DNA of 64,000 nucleotides from Deltaproteobacteria bacterium (GTDB lineage: Bacteria > Myxococcota_A > Polyangia > Polyangiales > Ga0077539), in the NCBI GenBank assembly GCA_016218725.1, contig JACRDB010000004.1:18019-82018 (forward strand). The letters run 5' to 3'. The notes beneath the pieces were generated by a model. That model was not told the DNA's origin and searched no databases. It was given only the letters and a program-made list of their open reading frames with translations. The position numbers and the translations under genes are program-made. Shown piece by piece: positions 41,370-50,094 of this stretch; position 1 is the first letter of the stretch, and every line of letters starts with the position of its first letter.

Positions 41370-43085
41370 ATGACCTACGCGCGATGGCTTGCGGTGCTGG
41401 GCGTGGCCCTTGCGGCCTGCTCCGACGACCCTCCGGCGATGGACTCGGCGCCCGCGGACACGGCCGCGGACACGGCGCCGGACGCGGCGGACACGGGCCC
41501 GGCGGACACCGGCGCGGACACCGCGGACACGACCCAGCCCATGGACACCACCCCCCCGCCGATGGACGTGGAGGACGTCACCGACGCCATGGACGCGGCG
41601 GACGCAGCGGACGCGGTGGACGCGGCGGACACGACCGCGGCGATGGACACCGCGGAGGCAGCCCCCCCCTGCCCCGACGGCTCGCTCTCGCCCGACGGGG
41701 CGTGCGTGACCTGCGCCCCCGGGGAGAGGGTGTGTAGTGGGATGTGCGCGAGGCCCACGGATCCGGCCTTCGGGTGCGCGGGGCCTGGGTGTACTCCGTG
41801 CAGCTTCCCGAACGCGACGGCGACGTGCACGGCGGGGGCGTGCGCCTTCGAGCGCTGCGCGATGGGCTTCACGGACTGCAACACGATGGCGCGGGACGGC
41901 TGCGAGGTGAACACGGGCAACGACCCGATGAACTGCGGCTCCTGCGGGCGGCGGTGCATGGCGCCGAACGCGATGGCTTCGTGTGTGGCGGGGGTTTGCG
42001 GTGTGGGGACGTGCAACGCGGGCTTCGGGGACTGCGACATGAACCCGACCAACGGGTGCGAGACGGACACCCGGGCCAACGTGATGAACTGCGGCGGGTG
42101 CGGGATGGCGTGCATGCCGGCCCGGGGGAGCGGGGCGTGCTCCGCGGGGGTGTGCTCGGTGGCGTCGTGTATGGCGGGCTTCGGGGACTGCAACCGCATG
42201 GGGTCGGACGGGTGCGAGACGAACACCAACACCGAGGTGATGCACTGCGGGGCCTGCGCGCGGCCGTGCATGCTGGCCCACGCCACGGCCCGCTGCGAGG
42301 CGGGCACCTGCCGGGTGATGGCCTGCGACGAGAACTTCGGGGACTGCGACGGCAACGCCGCCAACGGCTGCGAGACGGACTTCCGGATCAGCAACCGCCA
42401 CTGCGGGGCCTGCGGGAACGACTGCGCCGCGCCCAACGCGGTCACGAGCTGCTCCGCGGGCACCTGCCGGCTCACGACCTGCAACGCGGGCTTCACAAAC
42501 TGCGACGGGGACTTCGGCACCGGCTGCGAGACGCAGACGTCCTCGGACCCCTTCAACTGCGGGGCCTGCGGGGCGGCGTGCCGGACGCCGAACGCCACGC
42601 CGCTGTGCGCCGCCGGAAACTGCCGGGTGGGCACCTGCGAGGGGGGCTTCGGGGACTGCAACGGGACCATCACCGACGGCTGCGAGACGCGGCTCACCAC
42701 CGTGGAGAACTGCGGCCGGTGCCGGACCGTCTGCCGGGTCGCTAACGCCATTCCCGTGTGCCGGGATGACATCTGCCAGGTGGGCGCTTGCACCGCGCCC
42801 TTCAGCGACTGCAACGGGGCAGTTACCGACGGCTGTGAGGCCAACCTCCTGACAGACCCGCGCAATTGTGGGGGCTGCGCCCTCACCTGCGGGGTCGTCC
42901 ACGCAACGCCGAGGTGCGCCTCCGGGGTGTGCGACTACGAAGGGGCTTGCGAGTTGGGTTTCGCGGACTGTAACAGCGACCGACGCGACGGCTGCGAGAC
43001 CAACACCCGCACGGACCCGATGAACTGCAGCCGCTGCGGGAATACCTGCGTGGGTGCCTGCGTAGACGGGAGTTGCAGAGGCTAG
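41370..43085 (+). CDS. Lipoprotein with eight ~42-residue Cys repeats
   Basis: The 571-residue protein has a lipoprotein signal (RWLAVLGVALAAC) and an Asp/Thr/Ala-rich spacer (about 17-95; repeated ADTAADTAPDAADTG). Eight tandem units of about 42 residues follow, each built on CxxGFGDCNxxxxxGCET...NCGxCGxxCxxxxAxxxCxxGxC. Each repeat carries about eight Cys, suggesting a disulphide-rich rod. The N-terminal spacer is a likely wall or membrane stalk. Similar NCGACG modules occur in the FG-GAP protein encoded next to it on the other strand. Function unknown; surface attachment or recognition is inference. Confidence 0.78.
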   Translation: MTYARWLAVLGVALAACSDDPPAMDSAPADTAADTAPDAADTGPADTGADTADTTQPMDTTPPPMDVEDVTDAMDAADAADAVDAADTTAAMDTAEAAPPCPDGSLSPDGACVTCAPGERVCSGMCARPTDPAFGCAGPGCTPCSFPNATATCTAGACAFERCAMGFTDCNTMARDGCEVNTGNDPMNCGSCGRRCMAPNAMASCVAGVCGVGTCNAGFGDCDMNPTNGCETDTRANVMNCGGCGMACMPARGSGACSAGVCSVASCMAGFGDCNRMGSDGCETNTNTEVMHCGACARPCMLAHATARCEAGTCRVMACDENFGDCDGNAANGCETDFRISNRHCGACGNDCAAPNAVTSCSAGTCRLTTCNAGFTNCDGDFGTGCETQTSSDPFNCGACGAACRTPNATPLCAAGNCRVGTCEGGFGDCNGTITDGCETRLTTVENCGRCRTVCRVANAIPVCRDDICQVGACTAPFSDCNGAVTDGCEANLLTDPRNCGGCALTCGVVHATPRCASGVCDYEGACELGFADCNSDRRDGCETNTRTDPMNCSRCGNTCVGACVDGSCRG

Positions 43086-43168
43086 GGGCTCTCTCGAAGC
43101 GACATCGCGAAAAGTGCGCGACGGCTAGAACTCTCCCAGGTCCTCCCGATGCCTCCGTGATGGTCGGG

Positions 43169-45457
43169 TCAAAGGTACACGCGAACTAGCGTCGATACTC
43201 TGGTACGGCCAGGCAAGTACGCTGCCACAGAGTGACCCAAATTATCTCCTTCGCGTTCACCTTCGAGTACGATGAACGGGGAGGATCCAATCCCGCGCGG
43301 TCCCCCATGAAAGATGCTCGCCGTGCCTGCGTAACCCCTTCCTGCTGGGAATGCATGGGGGGCACCAATCAGGAGATCATCGAAGGTGTCTCCATTGGTA
43401 TCACCGGCCAAGAACGTTGATTGCCCCAAATGGTCCGGAGAGGCAAAGCCCTCGATCACTCTAGACGGGGAAGCCGCAAGTCCCCCAGTACCACCAAGAT
43501 AAACGCTCACCGCTCCTGCCTCAAGCCGCCCTCCAGGAGACACGAATGGCGAACCTGCCAAGGTGTCTGCGTAGCCATCTCCGTTCAGATCGCCAGCCGC
43601 GGCCACACTCCACCCCAATTGATCTCCCTCAGTCACTCCGTTGATAGTTCCGATGGCGCGAAGGCCGATCCCGCGTTCACTTCCATTGTAGACGAACGCC
43701 ATCCCCGCTCTGCTTCTTCCTCCCGGCGACGCAAAAGGCGCACCCGCGATGACCTCAGCGAAACCATCTCCGTTCATGTCTCCTACATTCGCCACCGAAA
43801 ATCCAACGGTGTCCCCAGCCGCCGGACCCTCGATGACCGCGCTCGCCGTAGGGCCAATTCCGGCAGCAGAGCCCAGAAACACGCTCGCCACTCCCGCCCC
43901 ACGGCGGCCGCCCGGTGATGCATAGGGAGCCCCCACCACGATGTCGGAGTAACCGTCGCCGTTCACATCGCCTGCACCGGAGACCGAGAACCCTGTTTGA
44001 GTTCCAATCGTGCCATCAATAACTGTGATGGGAGGGCCCAGAATACCCCTACCACTCCCAAGGAAAACGCTCGCCGATCCAGCCAATCGCTCGCCGCCTG
44101 GAGCGGCGCTGGGAGCACCCAGAATGAGATCTGCGTAGCCGTCTGCGTTGACATCACCAGCACTTGAAATCGACTTGCCCAGTTCATCGCCCGGCGCCTG
44201 TCCCTCTATTACCAGTGCTGGCCTGGACCCAATCCCATCCACTCCACCCAGGTAGATCCAGACACTCCCCGCGGATCGCCTCCCGCCGGGAGAGGAAGTT
44301 GGAGCGCCAACCATGAGATCCGCGTACCCATCACCGTTGATATCTCCCGCGGAAGCCACGGACCATCCGAATCGCGCTCCGGCGGGCGCGTCTTCTAGAA
44401 CTCTGGCCGGCGTTGTGCCAATTCCGCTCAATCTGCCGAAATATACAGTCGCGACGCCTCCCGCAATCCTCCCTCCCCGAGCAGCCGTAGGAGAGCCAAC
44501 AATGATATCTGCAAAGCCGTCTCCATTAAGATCCGGCACCGAGCCCCAACTGGTAGAGACCGCAGCGGACCGCGCCCCCACCCAGAATTGCCACACCGGT
44601 GCCACACGTTCACCGACCGCCGAACCCTGTCTCCCAAACATCCGCCAGAAGTGAACTCCGGGGCGAAGTTCCGTCCGCGGCACCACTCTATCTCCCACAA
44701 CATCGATGGTGTCGTCGATCCGTGAACAACTTCGATCAGCACACAGTTGCACCCTTGCTCCATCTGTGCCGGGAGCCAGGATCCATCGGAACAGTGGCCG
44801 CCTGGTCGTTGTGTATGAGGTTGATTGTGGTGACAGATGACGTGGAGCCTGCAAGTCCAAAGGGAGGCACACCCCCGCTCCTGGCGCAAAGCCATCGTTG
44901 CAGACGAATCCACAGGTTCGTCCATCGCACGTCGCACGCCCATTCGCGGGAACCATGCAAGCGGTGCATCCAACACCACAGGTCGCCACCGACCTGTCCT
45001 CGACACAGGTTCCAGCACAATTATGGAAACCCGTTCCACAGCGGATCGCGCACCTCCCGCCCTCACAAACAGCCGCGCCGTTCGCGACTTCGGGACAGGA
45101 TGTCCCGCACATGCCACAGTTTCGCGAGTCCCGCGCCAGGTCCGTGCACAAACCTCTACACGAAGCTCCGTCGCAGGGAAGATCGCCGCCGGTGTCACTC
45201 CGGCTCGAGTCCTCCGACCCATCCCCGGAAACGATCCCATCGTCCGTGGCAACTTCGCTGGTCAATTCCTCCAAGACGGGACCCGGCTCGTGAGATGTAT
45301 CGAAGCGACTATCGGCGTCGAATGCCGCTACGACATCCACGTCCTGGAGGCCATCGCTCCCCGAATCGAGGCGCCCGATGACGTAGTCTGGGAGCCCGAG
45401 CCTGCACCCGCCAAGCCATCCGACGATCAGTACTGTTCCGAGAATTTGTCTGGTCAT
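43169..45457 (-). CDS. FG-GAP (integrin-alpha-like) beta-propeller lipoprotein with Cys-rich module
   Basis: The 762-residue protein has a lipoprotein signal (MTRQILGTVLIVGWLGGC), an acidic/Ser/Asp spacer, and a Cys-rich module (about 95-190; CGMCGTSCPEVANGAAVC). A linker domain follows, then seven FG-GAP repeats from about residue 290. Each repeat has a Ca-binding-like DxNGDGYxD loop and a following VGAP (for example GDINGDGYADLMVGAP). Seven repeats make one complete propeller. It is probably exposed at the outer surface. The DNA has many more A/T-ending codons than the neighbours, hinting at recent acquisition or relaxed codon selection. A GAGAGAGGG Shine-Dalgarno precedes the ATG. Confidence 0.8.
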   Translation of the reverse strand: MTRQILGTVLIVGWLGGCRLGLPDYVIGRLDSGSDGLQDVDVVAAFDADSRFDTSHEPGPVLEELTSEVATDDGIVSGDGSEDSSRSDTGGDLPCDGASCRGLCTDLARDSRNCGMCGTSCPEVANGAAVCEGGRCAIRCGTGFHNCAGTCVEDRSVATCGVGCTACMVPANGRATCDGRTCGFVCNDGFAPGAGVCLPLDLQAPRHLSPQSTSYTTTRRPLFRWILAPGTDGARVQLCADRSCSRIDDTIDVVGDRVVPRTELRPGVHFWRMFGRQGSAVGERVAPVWQFWVGARSAAVSTSWGSVPDLNGDGFADIIVGSPTAARGGRIAGGVATVYFGRLSGIGTTPARVLEDAPAGARFGWSVASAGDINGDGYADLMVGAPTSSPGGRRSAGSVWIYLGGVDGIGSRPALVIEGQAPGDELGKSISSAGDVNADGYADLILGAPSAAPGGERLAGSASVFLGSGRGILGPPITVIDGTIGTQTGFSVSGAGDVNGDGYSDIVVGAPYASPGGRRGAGVASVFLGSAAGIGPTASAVIEGPAAGDTVGFSVANVGDMNGDGFAEVIAGAPFASPGGRSRAGMAFVYNGSERGIGLRAIGTINGVTEGDQLGWSVAAAGDLNGDGYADTLAGSPFVSPGGRLEAGAVSVYLGGTGGLAASPSRVIEGFASPDHLGQSTFLAGDTNGDTFDDLLIGAPHAFPAGRGYAGTASIFHGGPRGIGSSPFIVLEGEREGDNLGHSVAAYLPGRTRVSTLVRVYL

Positions 45458-45626
45458 CGCCCTCTCTCGCCTGAGGGACGACTCTACCATCGACCCTGGA
45501 CCGGGGGAACACAGATATCTGAAAGGATGTTCAGTCCATGAGCGCAGGCAGTCGTACCGCGGCGTGGTCCCCTCTAAAAGCCCTCCCCTTGCGTTCGGGG
45601 CTCCGGTCAGGAACCATCCGTGGGTG

Positions 45627-46562
45627 ATGGCACCGCACACTCGCTTTCTTCCCATGTTGGTCGCGGCGCTCCTGGGCGCCCCGGCCGCGGCCCTGGGGCA
45701 GTGCGACGCGGGGGACGCCGGGCCCCCGCCGGACCTCCTCGGGATCCTCCGGGACACCTTCCCCGCGGACCAGAGCCTGGACGTGCCCACCGATGGCGTC
45801 GTGCGCCTGCGCTACTTCGGCCGCGCCCCGGAGCCCCCCACGGTCTGCGTCCGCCCCATGACCGCCAGCACCTGCATCGCCGGCACCGCCAGCGTCGTCG
45901 GCGACGAGGTCGTCTGGATCGCCCCGCCGCGCGGAGGCTCCGACGCCCTCGTGCCCTTCACCACCTATGTGGTCTCCTTCTCCGACGCGTCCGGTGGGTC
46001 CAACCGCATCACCTTCACCACCGGCCGTGGCCCGAGCGCCGGGCCCCCCGTCTTCGGTGGGGTGTCCGGCGTCTCCGCCGCCCCCGCCGCCGGCGACCCG
46101 TGCGACGGCCAGGCCGTGGACATCACCGTTCGCTTCCCGAGGGCCACCGCCCCCGCCGGCACCAGCGCCCTCAACAACAGCGCCTGGCCCGACAGCGACA
46201 TCGAGTACGTCATCTTCGAGACCCGCGGCCCCGGCCTCACCGGCGCCCGCGAGCGCGACCGCGTCAGGCTCCAGCGCACCGGCTCCTCGGACGTCAACGC
46301 CCAGCGCACCTTCCGGCTCTCGGGGAGAGACTCCACCGGCCCCGTGTGCTTCTCCATCCAGGCCTTCGACCCCTGGGGGCGCCGCGACGACAACACCCAG
46401 GAGAAGTGCGTAAACCCCGCCCAGGGCAACTTCTTCGCGGGGTGCGGCGTCCACCCCGCAGGGCCCCTGAGGACCCCCCGGGCGCTGGGGCTCCTGGGGC
46501 TGTGCGGTGTGGTTAGGGCTCGGAGGCGTCGTCGGGGCGTCGCCGACGCAGGAGCCGGTTGA
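45627..46562 (+). CDS. Exported protein with possible MYXO-CTERM-like tail
   Basis: The 311-residue protein has a signal peptide (RFLPMLVAALLGAPAAALG). A beta-rich region follows with Ig-like strands (LDVPTDGVVRLRYFGRAPEPP, TTYVVSFSDASGGSNRITF), and four to six Cys are spread along it. The C-terminus reads GCGVHPAGPLRTPRALGLLGLCGVV then ARRRRR. A Cys, a hydrophobic stretch and an Arg cluster are the plan of MYXO-CTERM-type sorting signals, though the match is loose. The last 50 nt overlap the end of the convergent response regulator gene. Function unknown. Confidence 0.65.
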   Translation: MAPHTRFLPMLVAALLGAPAAALGQCDAGDAGPPPDLLGILRDTFPADQSLDVPTDGVVRLRYFGRAPEPPTVCVRPMTASTCIAGTASVVGDEVVWIAPPRGGSDALVPFTTYVVSFSDASGGSNRITFTTGRGPSAGPPVFGGVSGVSAAPAAGDPCDGQAVDITVRFPRATAPAGTSALNNSAWPDSDIEYVIFETRGPGLTGARERDRVRLQRTGSSDVNAQRTFRLSGRDSTGPVCFSIQAFDPWGRRDDNTQEKCVNPAQGNFFAGCGVHPAGPLRTPRALGLLGLCGVVRARRRRRGVADAGAG

Positions 46563-48006
46563 AATTGCTCCGCTCGAGACCCGCCAGGACCGCTGCCTGG
46601 GTCTTGTTCTCCGCGCGCTGGAGCAGCGCCCGCAGGTAGGCTTCCTCGAAGGCGTCGAGCACCTCGGCCTTGGCGTCCTGGAAGGGCATCCCCAGGAGCT
46701 TGTCCGGGAAGCGCATGCGGTCCGGGACCGCCAGGGCCTCGGGCTCCGCGCGCCCGAGGACCTCCTCGGGGAGGGCCTCGAGCCCCAGGGTGTCCCCGGC
46801 CGTATAGACCACGCCTCGCCGGATGACGTTCTCCAGCTCGCGCACGTTACCCGGCCAGCGGTAGCTGGTGAGCGCCACCAGGACCTCCGGGCGCAGGTGC
46901 ACCACGGGCCCCACCCGGGGCCTCGGGTACTTCTGGAGAAAATGCATCGCCAGGGGGTGGATGTCCTCCGGACGCTCCCGGAGCGCAGGCACCCTGAGCG
47001 CCTCTACACACAAGCGAAAATACAGGTCCTCGCGGAAGGTGCCCTTCTTGATCTCCGCCGCCAGGTCCTTGTTGGTGGCCGCCAGGACGCGCACGTCGGC
47101 CTCGTGCTCATGGTTGCTCCCGAGGCGGCGGTAGCGTCGGCTCTGGAGGAACGTCAACAGCCTCGCCTGCACCGCGAGGGACATGTCCCCCACCTCGTCC
47201 AGGAAGAGCGTGCCGCCCTCGGCCGCGGCGATCTTGCCGACCTTGGTCTCCGAGGCCCCGGTGAAGGCCCCCTTCTCGTGGCCGAAGAGCTCGCTCTCGG
47301 CCAGGTGCTCGACGAAGCTCGCGCAGTTGAGCTCCACGAAGGGCTTGTCCAGCCTCCGGGAGCCCTCGTGGATGCGCCGCGCGACCTCGGTCTTGCCGGT
47401 GCCGCTCTCCCCGAGGAGGAGCACCGAGAGGTCCGCGCCGGCCATCACCCTCACGGCCTGGAAGAGCCTGCGCATCGCGGGGGAGCGGCCCACCAGGGAC
47501 CCCAGGCCGTCATAGCTCCCGAGGGTCTGGCGCATCCTGCGCGAGTCCGCCGCGCGGGCCACGGTGACCGCCAGGTCCGCGTCGGCCACGGGCTTTCGCA
47601 AGAACCCGAAGGCGCCCTCGTTCACGGCCTGGGTGGCCATCTGGTCGCCGCCGTGGGCGGTCATCATCACCACCTCCACGGCCAGGCCCTCGGTGCGCAC
47701 GCGCCGCAGGAGGGTCATCCCGTCCATCCTGGGCATCACCTGGTCCGTGAGCATCACGTCCCAGGTGCCGTCCCGGGCGAGCTCCAGGGCCTTCTGGGGG
47801 TCCGTGGTGGGCGTCGTCATCACCCCGTGGGCCCTCAGGAGCCGGGTGATGCTACGGAGCACGGCCTCGTCGTCATCGATCACGATCACCCGGCGCAGCT
47901 CCCCCATGGGGGCCACGGACAACCTCGGCGGAGCCTCCGGGCGGTGGCTCCGGGGCCCTTCCTGCGGCGCCTCCAGGGGCGGAGGCCGGGCGGTCGGTGC
48001 GGCCAT
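46513..48006 (-). CDS. Sigma-54-dependent response regulator (NtrC family)
   Basis: The 497-residue protein has a Pro-rich N-terminal extension and then a receiver domain (about 38-155; VIVIDDDEAV, phospho-acceptor Asp88 in LTDQVMPRMDG, Lys in FLRKPVAD). The AAA+ domain has Walker A GESGTGKT and the sigma-54-contact motif GAFTGA (KGAFTGASE). LDEVGDMSLAVQARLL and RWPGNVRELENVIRRG are also present. A Fis-type HTH closes the protein (NKTQAAVLAGLERSNFNRLLRR). No histidine kinase is adjacent. It may activate sigma-54 promoters such as the one at 62258. The start could be at residue 34 (MGELRRVIVIDDD) instead. Its 3' end overlaps the convergent exported-protein gene by 50 nt. Confidence 0.92.
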   Translation of the reverse strand: MAAPTARPPPLEAPQEGPRSHRPEAPPRLSVAPMGELRRVIVIDDDEAVLRSITRLLRAHGVMTTPTTDPQKALELARDGTWDVMLTDQVMPRMDGMTLLRRVRTEGLAVEVVMMTAHGGDQMATQAVNEGAFGFLRKPVADADLAVTVARAADSRRMRQTLGSYDGLGSLVGRSPAMRRLFQAVRVMAGADLSVLLLGESGTGKTEVARRIHEGSRRLDKPFVELNCASFVEHLAESELFGHEKGAFTGASETKVGKIAAAEGGTLFLDEVGDMSLAVQARLLTFLQSRRYRRLGSNHEHEADVRVLAATNKDLAAEIKKGTFREDLYFRLCVEALRVPALRERPEDIHPLAMHFLQKYPRPRVGPVVHLRPEVLVALTSYRWPGNVRELENVIRRGVVYTAGDTLGLEALPEEVLGRAEPEALAVPDRMRFPDKLLGMPFQDAKAEVLDAFEEAYLRALLQRAENKTQAAVLAGLERSNFNRLLRRRRPDDASEP

Positions 48007-48078
48007 GGTCCGAGCATCGCCCCATCGGCCGCGGGGGCGCAACAACCCGTCCCCCTGGCGCTCCCGCGGTGACGTTGC

Positions 48079-48084
48079 TAGGGT
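48079..48084 (+). promoter_or_regulatory. -10-like element (TAGGGT) before udk
   Basis: TAGGGT ends 7 nt before the GTG start of udk, and no Shine-Dalgarno site is present. It is a member of the leaderless-type set; the match to a canonical -10 is modest. Confidence 0.3.
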
Positions 48085-48091
48085 CCCGCGG

Positions 48092-48715
48092 GTGACGGCC
48101 CTGGTGGTAGGCGTGGCGGGGGGGAGCGGCTCCGGCAAATCCACCATCACCCGCGGGATCATGGAGGCCTTGCCCCGGGAAGAGGTCACGGCCCTGGAGC
48201 ACGACGCGTACTACCTCGACCAGTCGCACCTCTCGCAGGAGGAGCGCGCCGGGATCAACTTCGATCACCCGGACGCCCTGGACAACGAGCTCCTCACGCA
48301 GCACCTGGACCTGCTCCGCGCCGGGCGCGCCGTGCACAAGCCCCGCTATGACTTCGCCCGCCACGTGCGCGAGGCCCAGACCGACCGGGTGGAGCCCGCG
48401 CCGGTGATCATTGTCGAAGGCATCCTGGTGCTGGCCCTGGAGGGTGTGCGCACCCGGCTCGACGTCAAGGTCTATGTAGACACGGACCCGGACATCCGAC
48501 TCATGCGCAGGATCCGCCGGGACCTGGAGCAGCGAGGGCGAACGTTTGCCCAGGTCCGCACGCAGTACTATGAGACCGTCCGGCCCATGCACCTGGCCTT
48601 CGTGGAGCCGTCCAAGCGCTTCGCGGACGTGATCGTCCCGGAGGGGGGCTACAACCGCGTGGCCCTGGACATGATCGTGGCCCTGATCCAGAAGTTCTTG
48701 AGGGAGCGAAGGTGA
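48092..48715 (+). CDS. udk: Uridine kinase
   Basis: The 207-residue protein belongs to the uridine kinase/phosphoribulokinase family. It shows the P-loop GVAGGSGSGKST (residues 6-17), DAYYLDQSHLSQEERAGINFDHPDALD, the KPRYDF motif, IIVEGILVL, and the lid region with RRIRRDLEQRGR. It phosphorylates uridine and cytidine to the monophosphates in pyrimidine salvage. The GTG start gives normal family length; no upstream in-frame start fits. It diverges from the sigma-54 regulator (85 nt between). The DNA encoding VYVD carries the palindrome GTCTATGTAGAC at 48470. Confidence 0.93.
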   Translation: MTALVVGVAGGSGSGKSTITRGIMEALPREEVTALEHDAYYLDQSHLSQEERAGINFDHPDALDNELLTQHLDLLRAGRAVHKPRYDFARHVREAQTDRVEPAPVIIVEGILVLALEGVRTRLDVKVYVDTDPDIRLMRRIRRDLEQRGRTFAQVRTQYYETVRPMHLAFVEPSKRFADVIVPEGGYNRVALDMIVALIQKFLRERR

Positions 48716-48735
48716 CGGCGCCCCGAGGCGCATGG

Positions 48736-48741
48736 TAGGCA
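48736..48741 (+). promoter_or_regulatory. -10-like element (TAGGCA) before the ferredoxin gene
   Basis: TAGGCA ends 6 nt before the ATG at 48748. The spacer AGGGGCC might also act as a weak ribosome site. Assigned mainly by analogy to the other starts. Confidence 0.25.
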
Positions 48742-48747
48742 GGGGCC

Positions 48748-49137
48748 ATGCCCAGGATCCACGTCGGCGACAGGGTGCTGGAGGTCCCCGAGGGGACCTC
48801 GCTCCTGGCCGCGTTCCAGGGCAACGGGGTGCCCGTGGCCACCTCCTGCGGCGGCGTGGCCACCTGCGGGCTGTGCCGCGTCACCGTCGTCCAGGGCCGC
48901 GAGAACCTCACGGGCCTCGTGGACGGGGAGCTCACGCACCTCGGGTCCATCGCCAAGGTGGTGGGGCTGCGCCTCGCCTGCCAGGCGAAGCTCACCGGCG
49001 CCGGGGACGTCAAGGTGGACGTGCCACCCCTGGAGGACGTGGCCGCCCGCAAGGCCCGCAAGGCCGAGCGCCTGCGCGCCCAGCGACCGGGTAGCGGCGG
49101 GAGCTCCGGCGGCGGCGTCGGGAGCGGGAGGCGCTAG
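48748..49137 (+). CDS. [2Fe-2S] ferredoxin
   Basis: The 129-residue protein has a ferredoxin fold with the cluster ligands CGGVATCGLC (Cys34, Cys40, Cys43) and a fourth Cys in LRLACQAKL (Cys77). C-x5-C-x2-C-x33-C is closest to the adrenodoxin/Isc-type spacing. A basic, then Gly/Ser-rich tail of about 30 residues (RKARKAERLRAQ, then GSGGSSGGG) extends beyond the usual end. It is a cytosolic electron carrier; its redox partner is not encoded nearby. The polyproline gene follows after 8 nt. Confidence 0.88.
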   Translation: MPRIHVGDRVLEVPEGTSLLAAFQGNGVPVATSCGGVATCGLCRVTVVQGRENLTGLVDGELTHLGSIAKVVGLRLACQAKLTGAGDVKVDVPPLEDVAARKARKAERLRAQRPGSGGSSGGGVGSGRR

Positions 49138-49145
49138 GCGGAGCC

Positions 49146-50042
49146 ATGGCTGCGCGGGCACGATTCTTCCTCGCCGCGGCGGTCACCCGCGCGGCGGCGC
49201 TCCTGGCGGACCCCGTGGTGGTGCACACCCCGGTGCCTCGCGGGGCGCAGCGCCCCACCCAGGCCGAGCGCCTCGCCGTGGCCGACGCCGTGGCCGAGGT
49301 GCTCGCCCGCGCCACCACCGACGTGCTGAGCGGCACCCGCGCCCACGAGAGCCTGTCCACCCTCCGGCCAGAGCTCTGCGCCTGCCGCGACGAGTCGTGC
49401 CTGGACGACGTGGCCGCCACGCTCCACGCCCGCCGCGTGGTGCTCGTGGTGCTGGACACCTCCGCCCGGCGCCGGGTACGCCTCGACCTGGACGTCCTGG
49501 ACCCCAACGGCCACAGCGTCCATCACGAGGGCGCCGCCACCACCATCGGTGACTGGGCCGACGCCGTCGCCCACGGCCGCGTCCTGGCCGCGCCCCTGGC
49601 CACCTGGCTCCGCACACAGGAGACTACATCTACGGTGAATGTAGTCACTCCACCCACATTGCCACCGCCACCGCCACCGCCACCACCGCCGCCGCCACCG
49701 CCTCCACCGACGGTGCTGACGGTGACAACCCGGAGGCCCCTGGAGGCCCTGGCCGGGGCGGTGCTTCTGGCCGGGGGGCTTACGGGGACGGGCCTCGGGG
49801 TGCTCTCCCTCGCCCGGGACGGCCAGGAGGCCGAGCAGGTGGAGCATGGGCGCCGGGTGTACGAAATGGGCGCCCTGGACTGGGGTTTTCTCGTAGGAGG
49901 GGTGGCCGTGGCGGGCCTCGGGGTGTTCCTCCTGGTGGATGGGCTCCGGGCGCGCACGACCCGTGTGGTGCGCGCCTCGGTGACGCTCCTTCCCGCGCTC
50001 GATGGCCGCGGTTGGGCTCTGGGCCTCGGTGGTGCGTTCTAG
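49146..50042 (+). CDS. Polyproline-spaced membrane protein, unknown function
   Basis: The 298-residue protein has a signal-like start (FFLAAAVTRAAALLA) and a soluble region (about 25-160) with ELCACRDESCLDDVAATLHARRVVLVVLD. That resembles domains in Myxococcota proteins that start with a PEGA- or TolB-like alpha/beta region. A run of about 16 prolines spans residues 174-189. Two membrane segments follow (about 200-220 and 238-260) and a short tail. The proline run is encoded by a CCACCG microsatellite. Directly before it, the linker DNA contains a perfect 8-bp-arm inverted repeat (49622-49646). No family recognised; placement between ferredoxin and vWA genes gives no clear clue. Confidence 0.6.
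   Translation: MAARARFFLAAAVTRAAALLADPVVVHTPVPRGAQRPTQAERLAVADAVAEVLARATTDVLSGTRAHESLSTLRPELCACRDESCLDDVAATLHARRVVLVVLDTSARRRVRLDLDVLDPNGHSVHHEGAATTIGDWADAVAHGRVLAAPLATWLRTQETTSTVNVVTPPTLPPPPPPPPPPPPPPPPTVLTVTTRRPLEALAGAVLLAGGLTGTGLGVLSLARDGQEAEQVEHGRRVYEMGALDWGFLVGGVAVAGLGVFLLVDGLRARTTRVVRASVTLLPALDGRGWALGLGGAF
49622..49646. repeat. Intragenic inverted repeat GACTACAT / ATGTAGTC
   Basis: Arms GACTACAT (49622-49629) and ATGTAGTC (49639-49646) are perfect complements with a 9-nt loop. They sit in the linker-coding part of the polyproline gene and are AT-richer than the surroundings. They belong to a set of CTAC/GTAG palindromes seen inside several genes of the window. Confidence 0.6.
49661..49712 (+). 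repeat. CCACCG-type microsatellite encoding the polyproline run
   Basis: About 52 nt of imperfect (CCACCG)n/(CCGCCG)n repeat encode the proline run in frame. Such arrays can change length by slippage in steps of one or two codons, altering linker length without a frameshift as long as whole codons are gained or lost. Confidence 0.7.
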
Positions 50043-50094
50043 TGTGAGCGAGCGCTGCCCGGTCGACCCACTACGCCGGGGGCGTGCGACGGGT

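Noticed and set aside
41440..41660. Tandem DNA repeat/CRISPR-like array
   Set aside because: The GGACAC/GCGGAC repetition is codon-level and encodes the Asp/Thr/Ala lipoprotein spacer; there are no spacers of constant length.
43421..43918. Plus-strand frame of 165 codons inside the FG-GAP gene
   Set aside because: It is antisense to intact FG-GAP repeats and has no signal or domain.
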